Shown: positions 1 to 8,706 of the stretch, one piece after another
Layout: each line of letters starts with the position of its first letter
Position numbering within the stretch: the stretch's first letter is position 1
IMG/VR virus record: IMGVR_UViG_3300028840_008184
Span: 52,049 to 116,048 of that record
Length of the DNA stretch: 64,000 bases
From: a virus
Strand: one strand, 5' to 3'
Notes under the pieces: model-generated
Seen by the model: the letters and a program-made list of their open reading frames with translations, nothing else
Told to the model about the DNA's origin: nothing
Database searches by the model: none
Translations under genes and position numbers: made by a program

Positions 1-1016
1 TATTCCCTTCCAGTGAGGGCCTTCTCGATTTGTGAAGCCACATCACCAGCGGGTGCTGGCGGCTGTGCTACTTTGCGAAGTGCATGCGCTCCCTCATAAA
101 AACCCTCTTTTTCAAGCTTATTTGCCGTGCGAATTATACAATCTTGCATGGTCGTTGCAGTTTTAAGAGGAATGATTTCCCTCTGCAAAAACGAAAGCAT
201 TTCATCAAGATGAGTCCATTTATCAACGGGCCAAACATTAGCGAACTCTCTAAGCAGCTTTCTTGCTGAATCAAGCCTGCTTATTAACCCACGCTTAGAA
301 TCATCTACCGTTCTTTCCACCTTTCTTGGTCTGCCCGGTCTTCTTGTCTTGGCCAGTTCTATTTTTGGTTCCACTTCTGCCTTAGGTTTTGACTCCGGTT
401 CTGGCTTTTGTTCTTCTTCAAATATTTCCCCTTTAAAAGGAATAGAGGGCGGAGTAAACTCGGCGGCAGATTTTTGTAGATTATACTTTTCCTGATCGCC
501 GTTTTCATAATATCTTGCCCAACCTTCAAAGTCGAATTTTTCCATTGGGTCCCATCCCTCCGTAACTTTTTGAGTGGCTTCAGCACGACCTTTACCCCTC
601 TTCATGGCGGCGTATATAGAAGCAAGCGCTTGGATCCATTTAGCTATATCTCTGAGCGGCCCTTTGTTTGAGCTTCTTATTCCAATATTGTTGGGATAAG
701 CGACCGTCTCTTTATTTTGCAGGGCCTCATGAACCGCCCTGCGAATGTCGGTTAGATCTACTTTCTCTTCATCGCGAAGTTTGGCGAAGGCACAAGCGAG
801 CACCTTTTCTTTGGGCACAGCCTCTTCCAGCTCAAACTCCTCAACCAAATCTTCATAAAAGTTGTCCAAATAAAAATATAGGTTTCTTTCTCTGTCGCTC
901 TTGGCTCCCAATTCTGACAGCATGCCAGCATCACCATGAGCCAATTCCCACAGCTCTTCGGTCATGCCTTCGTCGGACATATTAATCAAAACATCTTTAG
1001 CATAATTAGTCGCCAT
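1..1016 (-). CDS. Unknown protein with AT-hook, C-terminus off window
   Basis: An open frame starts with ATG at 1016 and runs off the left edge, giving at least 338 residues. I do not recognise a family. It is acidic and helical at the N-terminus. It has a Pro/Lys/Glu linker and then an AT-hook-like basic motif, RRPGRPRK, at about residues 225-232, which suggests minor-groove DNA contact. Near the edge it carries a helical-hairpin motif (KLEKEGFYEGAHALRK) like the LDExGFxALADK repeats of the gene ending at 1833. Its start overlaps the end of the upstream gene by 11 bp, so the two are translationally linked. It may be a virion or DNA-packaging accessory protein; that is inference only. Confidence 0.8.
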   Translation of the reverse strand, partial: MATNYAKDVLINMSDEGMTEELWELAHGDAGMLSELGAKSDRERNLYFYLDNFYEDLVEEFELEEAVPKEKVLACAFAKLRDEEKVDLTDIRRAVHEALQNKETVAYPNNIGIRSSNKGPLRDIAKWIQALASIYAAMKRGKGRAEATQKVTEGWDPMEKFDFEGWARYYENGDQEKYNLQKSAAEFTPPSIPFKGEIFEEEQKPEPESKPKAEVEPKIELAKTRRPGRPRKVERTVDDSKRGLISRLDSARKLLREFANVWPVDKWTHLDEMLSFLQREIIPLKTATTMQDCIIRTANKLEKEGFYEGAHALRKVAQPPAPAGDVASQIEKALTGRE

Positions 1017-1755
1017 ATCCATCCTCTATTTCGGCTTCCAGCATTTTCACATCTGTATGTATTTTCTCAAACTTGGCTGGCTTATTGCGATATGAAAGAT
1101 CCCTCATCTTCACGTCCAGCCTTTCAAGGAACTTCGCCGCCAGTCCAGGATCCATCTCCATCATCGTCTCTCTTACAGCCTCTCTAATCAAGGCCATCTG
1201 GTCTTCAATAACAGTCACATTAATATTGGTCTCTATCCTTTGGTCGGCAACCTTGTCTATATATTTAGCCCACTTCTCAATTACCGCAATATAAGTGGTG
1301 AAATATCCCTGCAAGTTTCTTTCTTGGTTTGTAGTCGCCTCACCATCTTGAGCCTTGTTGAAAAGATCTTCCATTCGGGACTCAATTACTAAAGAAAGCT
1401 TTGCCAATTGCTCTCTAATATCCAGGTGTAAATCTACAGCCTCTTTAACTTTCTCTTTGTAAGAAGGTAGATACTTAACTTGCGTGTGCTCCTTTTTAAC
1501 ATCCTTTTCTAACTTTTGTTCTCTGGCCACGTCTTTCATGTATTTGAGAGCTTCACCATCAACCGCCAGATGCTCTTTTCTAAACTTCTGCAATGTGCCG
1601 GGAGAAAGCCACTTGTCTTTTTCATCTGGAAACATTTCCTTAAGTGCTTCCGACAGCTTCCTTACTCCCATTGGCCCCTTGAGCATCTTCACAATCCAAT
1701 TTTTTTTCGGATGCCCCATCACTTTCGGGAACGTTTGTTTTTTCTTTTTAGGCAT
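1006..1755 (-). CDS. Unknown helical protein, possibly small-terminase-like
   Basis: A 249-residue protein when started at the ATG at 1755. A GTG at 1788 in the same frame would lie inside the terminator hairpin at 1768-1823, so the shorter start just after its T-run is preferred. The N-terminus is basic (MPKKKKQTF). The segment SPGTLQKFRKEHL looks like a DNA-binding helix, and most of the rest predicts as long helices. The layout (basic N-terminal helical part, long coiled middle, acidic end) would fit a small terminase subunit, but no diagnostic motif is visible and the family is unassigned. It overlaps the next gene by 11 bp. Confidence 0.8.
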   Translation of the reverse strand: MPKKKKQTFPKVMGHPKKNWIVKMLKGPMGVRKLSEALKEMFPDEKDKWLSPGTLQKFRKEHLAVDGEALKYMKDVAREQKLEKDVKKEHTQVKYLPSYKEKVKEAVDLHLDIREQLAKLSLVIESRMEDLFNKAQDGEATTNQERNLQGYFTTYIAVIEKWAKYIDKVADQRIETNINVTVIEDQMALIREAVRETMMEMDPGLAAKFLERLDVKMRDLSYRNKPAKFEKIHTDVKMLEAEIEDGYGD

Positions 1756-1767
1756 TTTTTCTCTCAT

Positions 1768-1823
1768 AAAAAAGGCCCAACTAGACACTCTTACTGTAAT
1801 GCCTATAAGAGATCCAATTGGGC
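1768..1823 (-). terminator. Rho-independent terminator after the gene ending at 1833
   Basis: On the minus strand GCCCAA (1823-1818) pairs with TTGGGC (1780-1775). An inner stem CTCTTA/TAAGAG strengthens the hairpin. It is followed by C and six T residues at 1773-1768. It lies 10 bp after a stop codon and ends 13 bp before the next preferred start codon. Confidence 0.75.
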
Positions 1824-1832
1824 GTTCTCACC

Positions 1833-2849
1833 TTAAGTAAGTCTGGACAACACATCTGATCTTGAATCGTAAAAGCGCATAGGTATTCCGCCATAATTGC
1901 TTTCCATGGGTGTCTGCGCCGCTACGCTGCCGCCCGGAACCCCTTGGCCCTCATAATTAACATAGCCGGTCTCATAATTGTATTCCTTGCCGTCTAAAGG
2001 ACATTGATAAGTATGATCATCGATCCTAACCGCCTGAACTCCTATGTGATCTGGACAGTATCTTGTAGAGAGCGATCCTTCATGTATGGGCTGAAGCGGA
2101 GGTTGGTTCTCACTTGCTTTCCCAGCTTGAGGACAATATCCATAATCCTCGGCAGTCTTAATTAGCCCAAGACTCTCATCAACTTTGTCAGCCAGTGCAT
2201 AGAAACCGTTTTCATCTAACCAATTGGCAAGCCTAGTTAAATCATAGGTGGCGCTGGAGAAAGTTTGAACATCTTTTATTCTATCAGCGTGTTTCCACAG
2301 CACCTTAGCCATGTGACGCATATCTTCGTAAATTTTCGGTTTTAATTCTTCAGTTTTGCCCCACTCAAGCTGATCCGCATGTTGCTTCAACCTCTCAGCT
2401 ATTAGGCCCATCAACGTGGCTAGCACATAACCGTCGCCTCTGCTCTCCGAAATAACCTCATATTCTTTCTCTTTCTCCTTGCTTTTTCTGGCCTTCTCAA
2501 TTGGGATAATATCAGCCTCGTCAGCTTTTTTAACCAAAGCCACCATGTCAGTAATCTTATCGGCCAGAGCATGAAATCCACTTTCATCAAGATAGTCAGC
2601 GAACTTAACCAACTCTTCAACAGAAGAAGAAGCGACCTTGGCTTTTTGATGCGCTGCCATTAATTTTTGCTGATAGTTCCTCACGAACTGCCCAAGATGG
2701 CCAACATTTTCAACCATCCTGTTAATGGCGGCTTGCCGCTGCTGAGGAGTTCCAGTATTTACCTGCCTCGTCAGCGGCACAAGATTCATACCATGGAACT
2801 GGGTTAAGTTCCTTAGCAGTTCTTGCAGAACCTCCTGATAAGGATTCAT
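1833..2849 (-). CDS. Probable virion-associated protein with two helical repeats and a zinc ribbon
   Basis: A 338-residue protein of unknown family. It holds two copies of a helical-hairpin motif, at about residues 76-108 (YLDESGFHALADK) and 202-234 (WLDENGFYALADK). The C-terminal part has a Cys/His cluster (CPDH near 265 and CPLDGKEYNYETG near 283) that looks like a zinc ribbon. The ATG at 2849 has AGGTG nine bases upstream and begins 2 bp after the previous gene's stop. A strong terminator follows the gene. Its position beside other large unknown proteins suggests a structural or head-associated role, which the sequence alone does not prove. Confidence 0.85.
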   Translation of the reverse strand: MNPYQEVLQELLRNLTQFHGMNLVPLTRQVNTGTPQQRQAAINRMVENVGHLGQFVRNYQQKLMAAHQKAKVASSSVEELVKFADYLDESGFHALADKITDMVALVKKADEADIIPIEKARKSKEKEKEYEVISESRGDGYVLATLMGLIAERLKQHADQLEWGKTEELKPKIYEDMRHMAKVLWKHADRIKDVQTFSSATYDLTRLANWLDENGFYALADKVDESLGLIKTAEDYGYCPQAGKASENQPPLQPIHEGSLSTRYCPDHIGVQAVRIDDHTYQCPLDGKEYNYETGYVNYEGQGVPGGSVAAQTPMESNYGGIPMRFYDSRSDVLSRLT

Positions 2850-2851
2850 TA

Positions 2852-4531
2852 TTAGTCACCTACCAAAACCTTAGCGTTGCTGAAGAAAGCTCCCTCCTCA
2901 TTTTGCTTCTGTCTGGCATCATAAGTGGACTTAAGGTGATAAACACCATTTTCATCCCTTACAAGATCATGAGCGGGGCGACCCAACTTCTTATGGATTG
3001 GGTAAAGTGAGTTAGGCGTCCTAACAAACTGGCTACTATCGTCAAAAGACTGGGCCAATTTTTCTCTAACATCACCAATATTCATAAGCATTTCGTGGTA
3101 ATCAGCAATCACATTTCTGTAGGTTTCCTCATCAAACTTCTGGGCAACAACTTCAATTGCCTCATCACAAGCTGGGAAGTTATTTTCCATAGCGGACTTC
3201 ACAATAACATCCTTAAGTTCTGACAGGTTAAGGCCATAGAGACTGCTGTCGCTAGCGACGATAGTCTCGTTCCTCATGCCAGTTTTACTCAGCACGAAGG
3301 CTTGAAGTTTCGCGGCGGAGAAATCATCAACGTAATCGCCATGAGCAAACACAGAAGGTAGAAGTGGAATACCACCGTTCATTTCCGTGGGAAGCTCAAT
3401 GGTTAGTTTGCCGTTAGGCGTGTGTAGATCGGCTTCGCAGATAAAGCCATCTGACATAGATGCGGCTACTCTAATCTGGGATCCCTTGAATCCCATGGAG
3501 GCAAGTTCAGCAACCAACATCCCTTTTGCCAACCTCACAGAAGCCTGCGGGTAACCAAGTGTGGTTTCCAGCACACTCTCCTCGACCTCAGATGCAATAA
3601 CCTTGAGTGGCTCAGGTGGCGCAGTCCTGGGGATTTCCACGTCTTTAAGGTCATTAGACGGATCTGGCAAAGAAGCGAAGACACCAGTTCCAGAGAGACC
3701 TTCACTGCCGTTGGCTTCGGGGATTCCGGAAGCAACCTTGGTGAATTCCTCTTCGGATACGGCATTTTTCACATTGCCAGTAATAACGTCTAGGGAGTTG
3801 AGAATTGTTGATACTTCTGGTAGGCGCTCTTCGCGAAGTGATGCTCTTGATATATAGTTGTCTAGGTTTGGTCTGCTAAGTTCATCGAAACGATCTCCAG
3901 CTACAAACACGCTAGGAAGCTGCTGTCCAGATGCATCAGCCGGGACATAGACTCTCACGGCGCCCTGGTTGGTGTCCAAATCGGACGCAAACACTAGGAA
4001 CCTTGAATTCCCACCGGCTAGTTTTACTCTGGCTCTATCAAAACCCAGGGTTCTTAATTCCATTTCCACTTTGCTCCGGGCGAAGACAGCATTTTGTGGA
4101 TCATACTTATTAGATGTGGGCTCAAAAAAGTGATCAAATCCTTCCTTAACTTCTTGATCAATATCATAGTTAAGAAAGCCTTCGGTCGGATCTCTCATTT
4201 TCCCAATATACTCCTCATTAACCACCTGAGCCTTAGGCCCTTCGGATATGAGTAAGTCTCCAAGAACCTCTCTAAATCGGGTTCCAGAAGCATTGAGTCC
4301 AACTAACTCTTGATAGAGCTTCTCCACATCGCCCTGACTAATAAGCTGTTCAGGGTTTTTAGTATGGATTTGATCCACAACATTCGCCATAGCCTTAATT
4401 ACAGTGTCCTGGGGGTTTTCTTCCGCAGCCACTTGCAGCCTTTCGTTAAGATCACTAAGCAGAAACCTCTTGCCTTCCGTTAATTTAGCCAGCGCCAACT
4501 CTGCTTGTTCTTTTAGAGAGGTAATACTCAT
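2852..4531 (-). CDS. Probable structural protein with internal duplication
   Basis: A 559-residue protein. The ATG at 4531 is chosen because GGAGG lies eight bases upstream; an in-frame TTG at 4546 would place that ribosome site inside the coding region. Residues about 148-226 and 330-412 are two diverged copies of one domain. Both contain a variant of RxKxxLxxELxxMGF near the front and both end with LPSVFxxGDxxD. The N-terminal 120 residues are helical. No family is recognised. Size, duplication and neighbours suggest a virion component, by inference. Confidence 0.85.
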   Translation of the reverse strand: MSITSLKEQAELALAKLTEGKRFLLSDLNERLQVAAEENPQDTVIKAMANVVDQIHTKNPEQLISQGDVEKLYQELVGLNASGTRFREVLGDLLISEGPKAQVVNEEYIGKMRDPTEGFLNYDIDQEVKEGFDHFFEPTSNKYDPQNAVFARSKVEMELRTLGFDRARVKLAGGNSRFLVFASDLDTNQGAVRVYVPADASGQQLPSVFVAGDRFDELSRPNLDNYISRASLREERLPEVSTILNSLDVITGNVKNAVSEEEFTKVASGIPEANGSEGLSGTGVFASLPDPSNDLKDVEIPRTAPPEPLKVIASEVEESVLETTLGYPQASVRLAKGMLVAELASMGFKGSQIRVAASMSDGFICEADLHTPNGKLTIELPTEMNGGIPLLPSVFAHGDYVDDFSAAKLQAFVLSKTGMRNETIVASDSSLYGLNLSELKDVIVKSAMENNFPACDEAIEVVAQKFDEETYRNVIADYHEMLMNIGDVREKLAQSFDDSSQFVRTPNSLYPIHKKLGRPAHDLVRDENGVYHLKSTYDARQKQNEEGAFFSNAKVLVGD

Positions 4532-4630
4532 TTTACTCGCCTCCAAGTATATTTAGTCTTTCGATTTGCTATATTAATATATGTCTTTATCAATTTTTTC
4601 AACTTCTCTTTCCATTGTTATTCTGAGATA
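4532..4630. other. 99-bp gap with AT-rich promoter-like element
   Basis: This gap separates the gene ending at 4631 from the start at 4531. It contains a self-complementary TATATTAATATA at 4570-4581, 39 bp upstream of the downstream ATG. That element resembles the TATTAATA variant of the recurring promoter motif seen at 46224. No convincing gene lies here; only a 13-codon frame is open. Confidence 0.35.
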
Positions 4631-6799
4631 TTATTCGTCATCCGCCTCAAGCTCTTCAAAGTATTCTTCAGCGGTCGGCAGAAACTCTGATTTTGAGAAA
4701 CCCTTGCTGTGATATAGATGGGTTGGCTTCTTGGTGCCAAACTCACTTTCAGCAATGTCGGCAAGCTCCATCTTAAGTTCGTTCAGTTTTTCTCTGAGGA
4801 TGCTCTTCTCATTTTCAGGCGTATCTTGTCTTCTAAGCCTGTGCTTGATGTCCCTCATATCGTCCAGTATTTCATCGATTCTTTCAGCACCAGGCTTTTC
4901 CTCTTCTTCCTCAAAGGACAGTTCTTCTCCTGGTTCCAACTGCTCCTCTTCCGCAAGCTCTCTGAAACTAAGAGGAACCCCCTCAGGTTCGTCCACGAGC
5001 TGCATCCCTTCCTCATCGGGCTCCTCTTCCTTAGCCTCTTCTCTTTCTTCAAGCTCTTCTACCATTCTTCTAAGCATGCCCACATTGCCAGAGCCTGCTT
5101 CCACATCATATATAAGACCAGACAAATCAACAGCTTCCTCGCTGCCTGGGTCTAAGTAATGTTCAAGAGCGTAATAGGCTTTCTCCAAAAGCTCTTCGTC
5201 TTTGTCTTCAACTTTCTGCTCACACTGGCCACACATGGATCTTTTAGAAAGACAAAGATCATCGGCGGCTTTGACAGGGATTCCAACACAATCGCATTCG
5301 CCTGGGGAACCACCACATATATTACATTTGGGGCACATACATCCCTCTGGTGATTTTCCACACTTGGGGCAATTTTTACACTTACACAATTTGCCAGGGT
5401 CGCCACATTTGGGGCAGATGCACTCACACAATTCTTTGGGACTACCACACTGCAAACAAGTTTTTATGTCTTCAGCCATTTTGGAAAGCTCAAGATCTAA
5501 GAAAGCAAGGCTCCATTGATCGGCGGCAAGGAGTCCAGGCTCCATACACTCGCTCTCGGTTTCTTCTATACCAAGCTCGGATTCTCCGGTTTCCACGCTA
5601 GATGGTTCTTTCGAATACTCTGGATCCCAAGGAATATATCTACCATCATCTTCCATCTCTTTTTTCCAAACCTTAAATGCTCGCTCAGGTGCATCTTTAA
5701 TGGCGTTGGCCATTCTCCATCGCAGCTTTTCCATTTTTTCTGGAGTGTTTACATCATACTTAACTTCACTCCAGGACTGATAAGCAATAAATATTCTCTT
5801 CTGGTCGTGGGTGAGATCCAACTCTTCCAGTATTTCTTCTGCGGTGGGCTCCTTTTCCTTTTCACCAAAAGGCCAAACCGCATGCTTTTTGAGCCTAATC
5901 ATATGATTGGCCATGGCCCATTGATCGGAAGCTTCGGCTTCGTCTTCCTCGTCATATTCGTCCCACCACGCATGGGGCTGCTCAAGCATCGGCAAGCTGC
6001 CATATTCAAGCGTCCCCAATCTTTTGCCAACCGCAGCAAGCTCAGAAACATCAACAATAAATACACCCTGCTCATCATTGGAGACCCCAATCATTCTGGG
6101 ATTCACATCTTTGCCTTCTGCATCTTTCACCATGCACTCAACCGAATCCCACCTCTCGCCTTCCAATGGTTCCTCTTTGACTGAAACATCACCCATGCCC
6201 TCACCATAAGGAATAGAGCTAAGTTTGTATCCATTAGGATAAGAAGTTAAATAGCTGAATCCATGAGTGGTTGGCCTATATTCTACGGAGCCACCACTCT
6301 GCTCTAAAATAGACTTTATCTCCTCGGCTGTAAAATCATCCCAGGCGACAATCTCTTTTAAAGCGGCTTGCTTATCAGAAGGAAGACTAAAATAAAAACT
6401 CCTAATAAACTTCTGGTCGCTATTAAGTCTCTCATAAATGGTATCCCTAAGCATCCAAGCTTCTTTTGTATTAGTGGCTCCATACTCTTTACAGGCCACG
6501 CGCTTGATAGGAATATTTTGATAAGCGACAGTGATGTTCTCTTCTTTCTTATCGAGCATAACTTTCCAGTTGCTCGTCACCACATTTTCCTCATCGCCTA
6601 TATCAAAAGTGCGAACAAGGAACTCGCCATCGTCATTAGACTGAATCTGCCAGAGTTCCTCGGGGCCACTGTCTTTAAATCGCACCATATCAAAAGCAAC
6701 TCTAATGATACGGTGCTCGTTCCCCTTTAGTGGGATGCGGCTTGTGTCCGGATCCACGACATTGCTAAGGGACTTATAATCTAGTTCAAACTTTTCCAT
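4631..6799 (-). CDS. Large acidic unknown protein with tandem CPxCG cysteine repeats
   Basis: A 722-residue protein of unknown family. The first half is mixed alpha/beta. Around 5270-5465 it encodes a dense run of short cysteine repeats of the form CPKCGxxxxxCxC, about five units. These probably bind several zinc ions, like a string of small zinc ribbons. The C-terminal third is very acidic and helical, rich in Glu. The ATG at 6799 is preceded by AGGAG, 11 bases away. The gene has its own promoter-like motif at 6856-6864 and stands alone between that motif and the gap at 4532. A virion or nucleic-acid-associated scaffold is possible; nothing in the sequence names a reaction. Confidence 0.8.
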   Translation of the reverse strand: MEKFELDYKSLSNVVDPDTSRIPLKGNEHRIIRVAFDMVRFKDSGPEELWQIQSNDDGEFLVRTFDIGDEENVVTSNWKVMLDKKEENITVAYQNIPIKRVACKEYGATNTKEAWMLRDTIYERLNSDQKFIRSFYFSLPSDKQAALKEIVAWDDFTAEEIKSILEQSGGSVEYRPTTHGFSYLTSYPNGYKLSSIPYGEGMGDVSVKEEPLEGERWDSVECMVKDAEGKDVNPRMIGVSNDEQGVFIVDVSELAAVGKRLGTLEYGSLPMLEQPHAWWDEYDEEDEAEASDQWAMANHMIRLKKHAVWPFGEKEKEPTAEEILEELDLTHDQKRIFIAYQSWSEVKYDVNTPEKMEKLRWRMANAIKDAPERAFKVWKKEMEDDGRYIPWDPEYSKEPSSVETGESELGIEETESECMEPGLLAADQWSLAFLDLELSKMAEDIKTCLQCGSPKELCECICPKCGDPGKLCKCKNCPKCGKSPEGCMCPKCNICGGSPGECDCVGIPVKAADDLCLSKRSMCGQCEQKVEDKDEELLEKAYYALEHYLDPGSEEAVDLSGLIYDVEAGSGNVGMLRRMVEELEEREEAKEEEPDEEGMQLVDEPEGVPLSFRELAEEEQLEPGEELSFEEEEEKPGAERIDEILDDMRDIKHRLRRQDTPENEKSILREKLNELKMELADIAESEFGTKKPTHLYHSKGFSKSEFLPTAEEYFEELEADDE

Positions 6800-6855
6800 A
6801 GTGAATGATCTCCTAATGAAAAATAATTACACGTATTCGTTAATAATATTGGGAT

Positions 6856-6864
6856 ATTGATAGA
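6856..6864 (-). promoter_or_regulatory. Promoter-like motif CTATCAATA
   Basis: The minus strand reads TTTCTATCAATATCCC here, 57 bp upstream of the ATG at 6799. It matches the motif found ahead of several other transcription units in this window and resembles the T4 late-promoter octamer TATAAATA. No upstream -35 element is evident. Confidence 0.5.
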
Positions 6865-7041
6865 AACTCATACACAATGTTCAGCACTCCGCTGCGCGTA
6901 TCAGTGTTTTGGCCAGCAATCTAATACGCGTAAAATCCCGAAATTAAAGAAAATGATATAAATCCGCGATATTATTGTTTTGACGCACCGAGTCGCATAC
7001 GATTTTTGAGCAAAAAATGGCCATGGCTGTGGCATGAAGAC
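6865..7041. other. Noncoding gap, about 180 bp
   Basis: This stretch lies between the terminator at 7042-7073 and the promoter-like motif at 6856. It is AT-rich with short dyads near 6885-6930. The only minus-strand frame through it crosses the terminator and has no ribosome site, so I see no gene. A small RNA or replication-associated site cannot be excluded. Confidence 0.4.
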
Positions 7042-7073
7042 AAAAAAATGGCCGGGGCGCGTGGCCCCGGCCA
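7042..7073 (-). terminator. Strong Rho-independent terminator after the HTH gene
   Basis: The minus strand forms a perfect 10-bp stem, TGGCCGGGGC with GCCCCGGCCA and a 5-base loop, followed directly by seven T residues at 7048-7042. It lies 22 bp after the stop codon at 7095. Confidence 0.93.
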
Positions 7074-7094
7074 TATAAGCGTAATTATTAAATT

Positions 7095-7634
7095 TTATTC
7101 TTCCCAACTATCTTCTAGAGGATCTCGCGTTCTCAAGTCTTCTATTTTGCTAAGTATTTCCAATATATTTTCGTCATCAGCACAGAGCTTCTTGAGTTTC
7201 TTTATAGCGCCGCCATACCGCTTTTTGCCGTTGGCGTAATCTATATTTCCCATGAGAAGCTTATGAACCGTGGTTTGATGTATTCCTAAATCCTCAGCTA
7301 TTTGAGTTTGTGTTTTGCCCTGCAACCGCAACAGCACTACCTCTCGCTGTCGCTTCGTAAGGTCATTATTCACAATCCTCAAGACTTCCTCTATAAGTTG
7401 TTGTCTCAAGTCGTAGAATTCCTCCGAATATTTTGCAAGATTAACCTGTGCCCCCAAGCCATTGGCCATAGGGAAGTCATTTAAGATGACTGGATCCACA
7501 GAAATCTCAACAATTTTATATTGATAAGAGTCCGATTTGTTTTTTTTACGGGGCATTAACAAAACCTCAGCGGTAGTAATATTATCTTTCACACTTTCTT
7601 CTTCATCACTCCCATAAGGGTTCAACATTATCAT
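7095..7634 (-). CDS. Sigma-region-4-like helix-turn-helix regulator
   Basis: A 179-residue protein. Residues about 90-130 form a helix-turn-helix resembling sigma-70 region 4 or LuxR-type domains. It reads LTKRQREVVLLRLQGKTQT followed by QIAEDLGIHQTTVHKLL. No sigma region 2 is visible, so it may be an alternative sigma-like factor, a sigma appropriator or a plain DNA-binding regulator. The start at 7634 lies inside the end of the primase gene with AAGGA upstream. An internal ATG at 7553 (MPRKKNK), with GAGG eight bases ahead, is an alternative. It is the last gene of its unit, followed by a strong terminator. It is the best candidate in the window for recognising the recurring CTATCAATA motif, as inference. 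Confidence 0.85.
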   Translation of the reverse strand: MIMLNPYGSDEEESVKDNITTAEVLLMPRKKNKSDSYQYKIVEISVDPVILNDFPMANGLGAQVNLAKYSEEFYDLRQQLIEEVLRIVNNDLTKRQREVVLLRLQGKTQTQIAEDLGIHQTTVHKLLMGNIDYANGKKRYGGAIKKLKKLCADDENILEILSKIEDLRTRDPLEDSWEE

Positions 7635-8376
7635 AACTTTCCTTTTCCTCTAATTTAGAAAGCAGATTTTCCAAAGGGTGTGTTCTAAGATATTGATCTA
7701 TATCCTTAATGTCCTTGGGAAACGGGTTTGCCGCTCGCAGTGTGATTCCATCATATTGTCTTCTGTTGACTATTTTGGTGGCCTTTTCCTGTGCATCTTC
7801 TTCGTTGTCCAGCAAAAGAACAATGCTGTCTGTATAGCGAGAGAGCAAAGCTATGTGCCTTGCGGATAGGAACGAGCCACAAGTGGCCGCAACGTTCTCC
7901 ATGCCCTTCTGATGCGGCATAATTACGTCGTAGTATCCTTCTACCACATAAACTTTGTTTTCCTTGATTACGCTGTCCTTCGCAAAGTTGAGGCCATACA
8001 AGTGTTGAGTCTTTGGATAGACTGAGTTCATGTATTTGGGGATGCCCTGGCGGTCTCTCTCCTCTTCAGACATCATTGTTCTGCCCGCTAGTGCTACATA
8101 GTTCCCATATACATCTCTGATAGGCATCACCAGGTTCCAAAGCCTAAACATACTCTTAGACGCATGCTTAATAAGACCCGCTGCTCGTAGCTCCTTGGGA
8201 TCTACTATTTCAAACAATTCCCTCAAATCATGAGGGAATAGTCCAATCTGAAACTTCTCAATAGAATCAAGAGTAAGTTGCCTCTTCTCCGTCAAATATT
8301 TTAAAGTCTTGTCATCTTTCAGCAGCCTTTTCCGACAAAATTTCGCCACTTGCTCAACAATTTTGTCTTGTTCCAC
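7606..8376 (-). CDS. dnaG: DNA primase catalytic (TOPRIM) subunit, DnaG-like, lacking zinc domain
   Basis: A 256-residue DnaG-type primase core that would synthesise RNA primers for lagging-strand replication. It shows the DnaG-specific N-terminal stretch (YLTEKRQLTLDSIEKFQIG), then MPIRDVYGNYVALAGR. The TOPRIM domain follows, with E146-GYYD150 and the acidic LLLDNEED near 187-194. It has no CHC2 zinc-binding domain. That domain is encoded separately at 28574-29197, so the primase appears split over two genes 20 kb apart. There is also no C-terminal helicase-binding domain of usual size. It starts 1 bp after the zinc-ribbon gene and overlaps the HTH gene by 29 bp. Confidence 0.9.
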   Translation of the reverse strand: MEQDKIVEQVAKFCRKRLLKDDKTLKYLTEKRQLTLDSIEKFQIGLFPHDLRELFEIVDPKELRAAGLIKHASKSMFRLWNLVMPIRDVYGNYVALAGRTMMSEEERDRQGIPKYMNSVYPKTQHLYGLNFAKDSVIKENKVYVVEGYYDVIMPHQKGMENVAATCGSFLSARHIALLSRYTDSIVLLLDNEEDAQEKATKIVNRRQYDGITLRAANPFPKDIKDIDQYLRTHPLENLLSKLEEKESYDNVEPLWE

Positions 8377-8706
8377 TTATTCCTCTTTTTCTTCATCTTC
8401 CAAGTGCATCTCCAAGCCTTTTAGAAATGCGGCAGTCACCCGAACTTGCGTTCCGCAAGTCTTACAGAACGCCTGACCATTTTCGATATAGAGTGGCCTG
8501 CCCGCTCTACACTGGTGGCACTGTGCCTGGAAGGCCGTCTTAGGGCTGCGCATAACTTGCTTGGCATCCTCAAGCGCCTTCTTGATAAAACTTGTGATTC
8601 CCTCAATTGGATTCTCACATGCTTCACAAATCACCTCGCCGGTTGCTTTGTTAAGCTTTGCTTCAGTTTGCTGTAGGCAGCCTTTCTTCGTGCAGTTAAT
8701 TAACAT
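8377..8706 (-). CDS. Small double zinc-ribbon protein
   Basis: A 109-residue protein with two Cys4 clusters: C5/C10 with the CEAC pair near 29-32, and CHQC with CKTC further on. These predict two zinc ribbons joined by a helix. The function is unknown. It lies in the recA-primase operon, its ATG overlapping the recA stop codon (TAATG), with GGAGG upstream. The context suggests a replication or recombination accessory factor. Confidence 0.85.
   Translation of the reverse strand: MLINCTKKGCLQQTEAKLNKATGEVICEACENPIEGITSFIKKALEDAKQVMRSPKTAFQAQCHQCRAGRPLYIENGQAFCKTCGTQVRVTAAFLKGLEMHLEDEEKEE

Noticed and set aside
1756-1788. N-terminal extension to a GTG at 1788
   Set aside because: The start would lie within the terminator hairpin; the ATG at 1755 just after its T-run is more plausible.
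5516-6184. Plus-strand open frame of 222 codons
   Set aside because: It is antisense to the 722-aa gene, has no ribosome site and no recognisable motif; similar antisense frames at 19701-20417 and 25727-26467 are also shadows of trigger factor and gp46-like genes.
6901-7107. Minus-strand frame of 68 codons in the 6800-7094 gap
   Set aside because: It runs through the strong terminator at 7042-7073 and into the end of the HTH gene, with no ribosome site.
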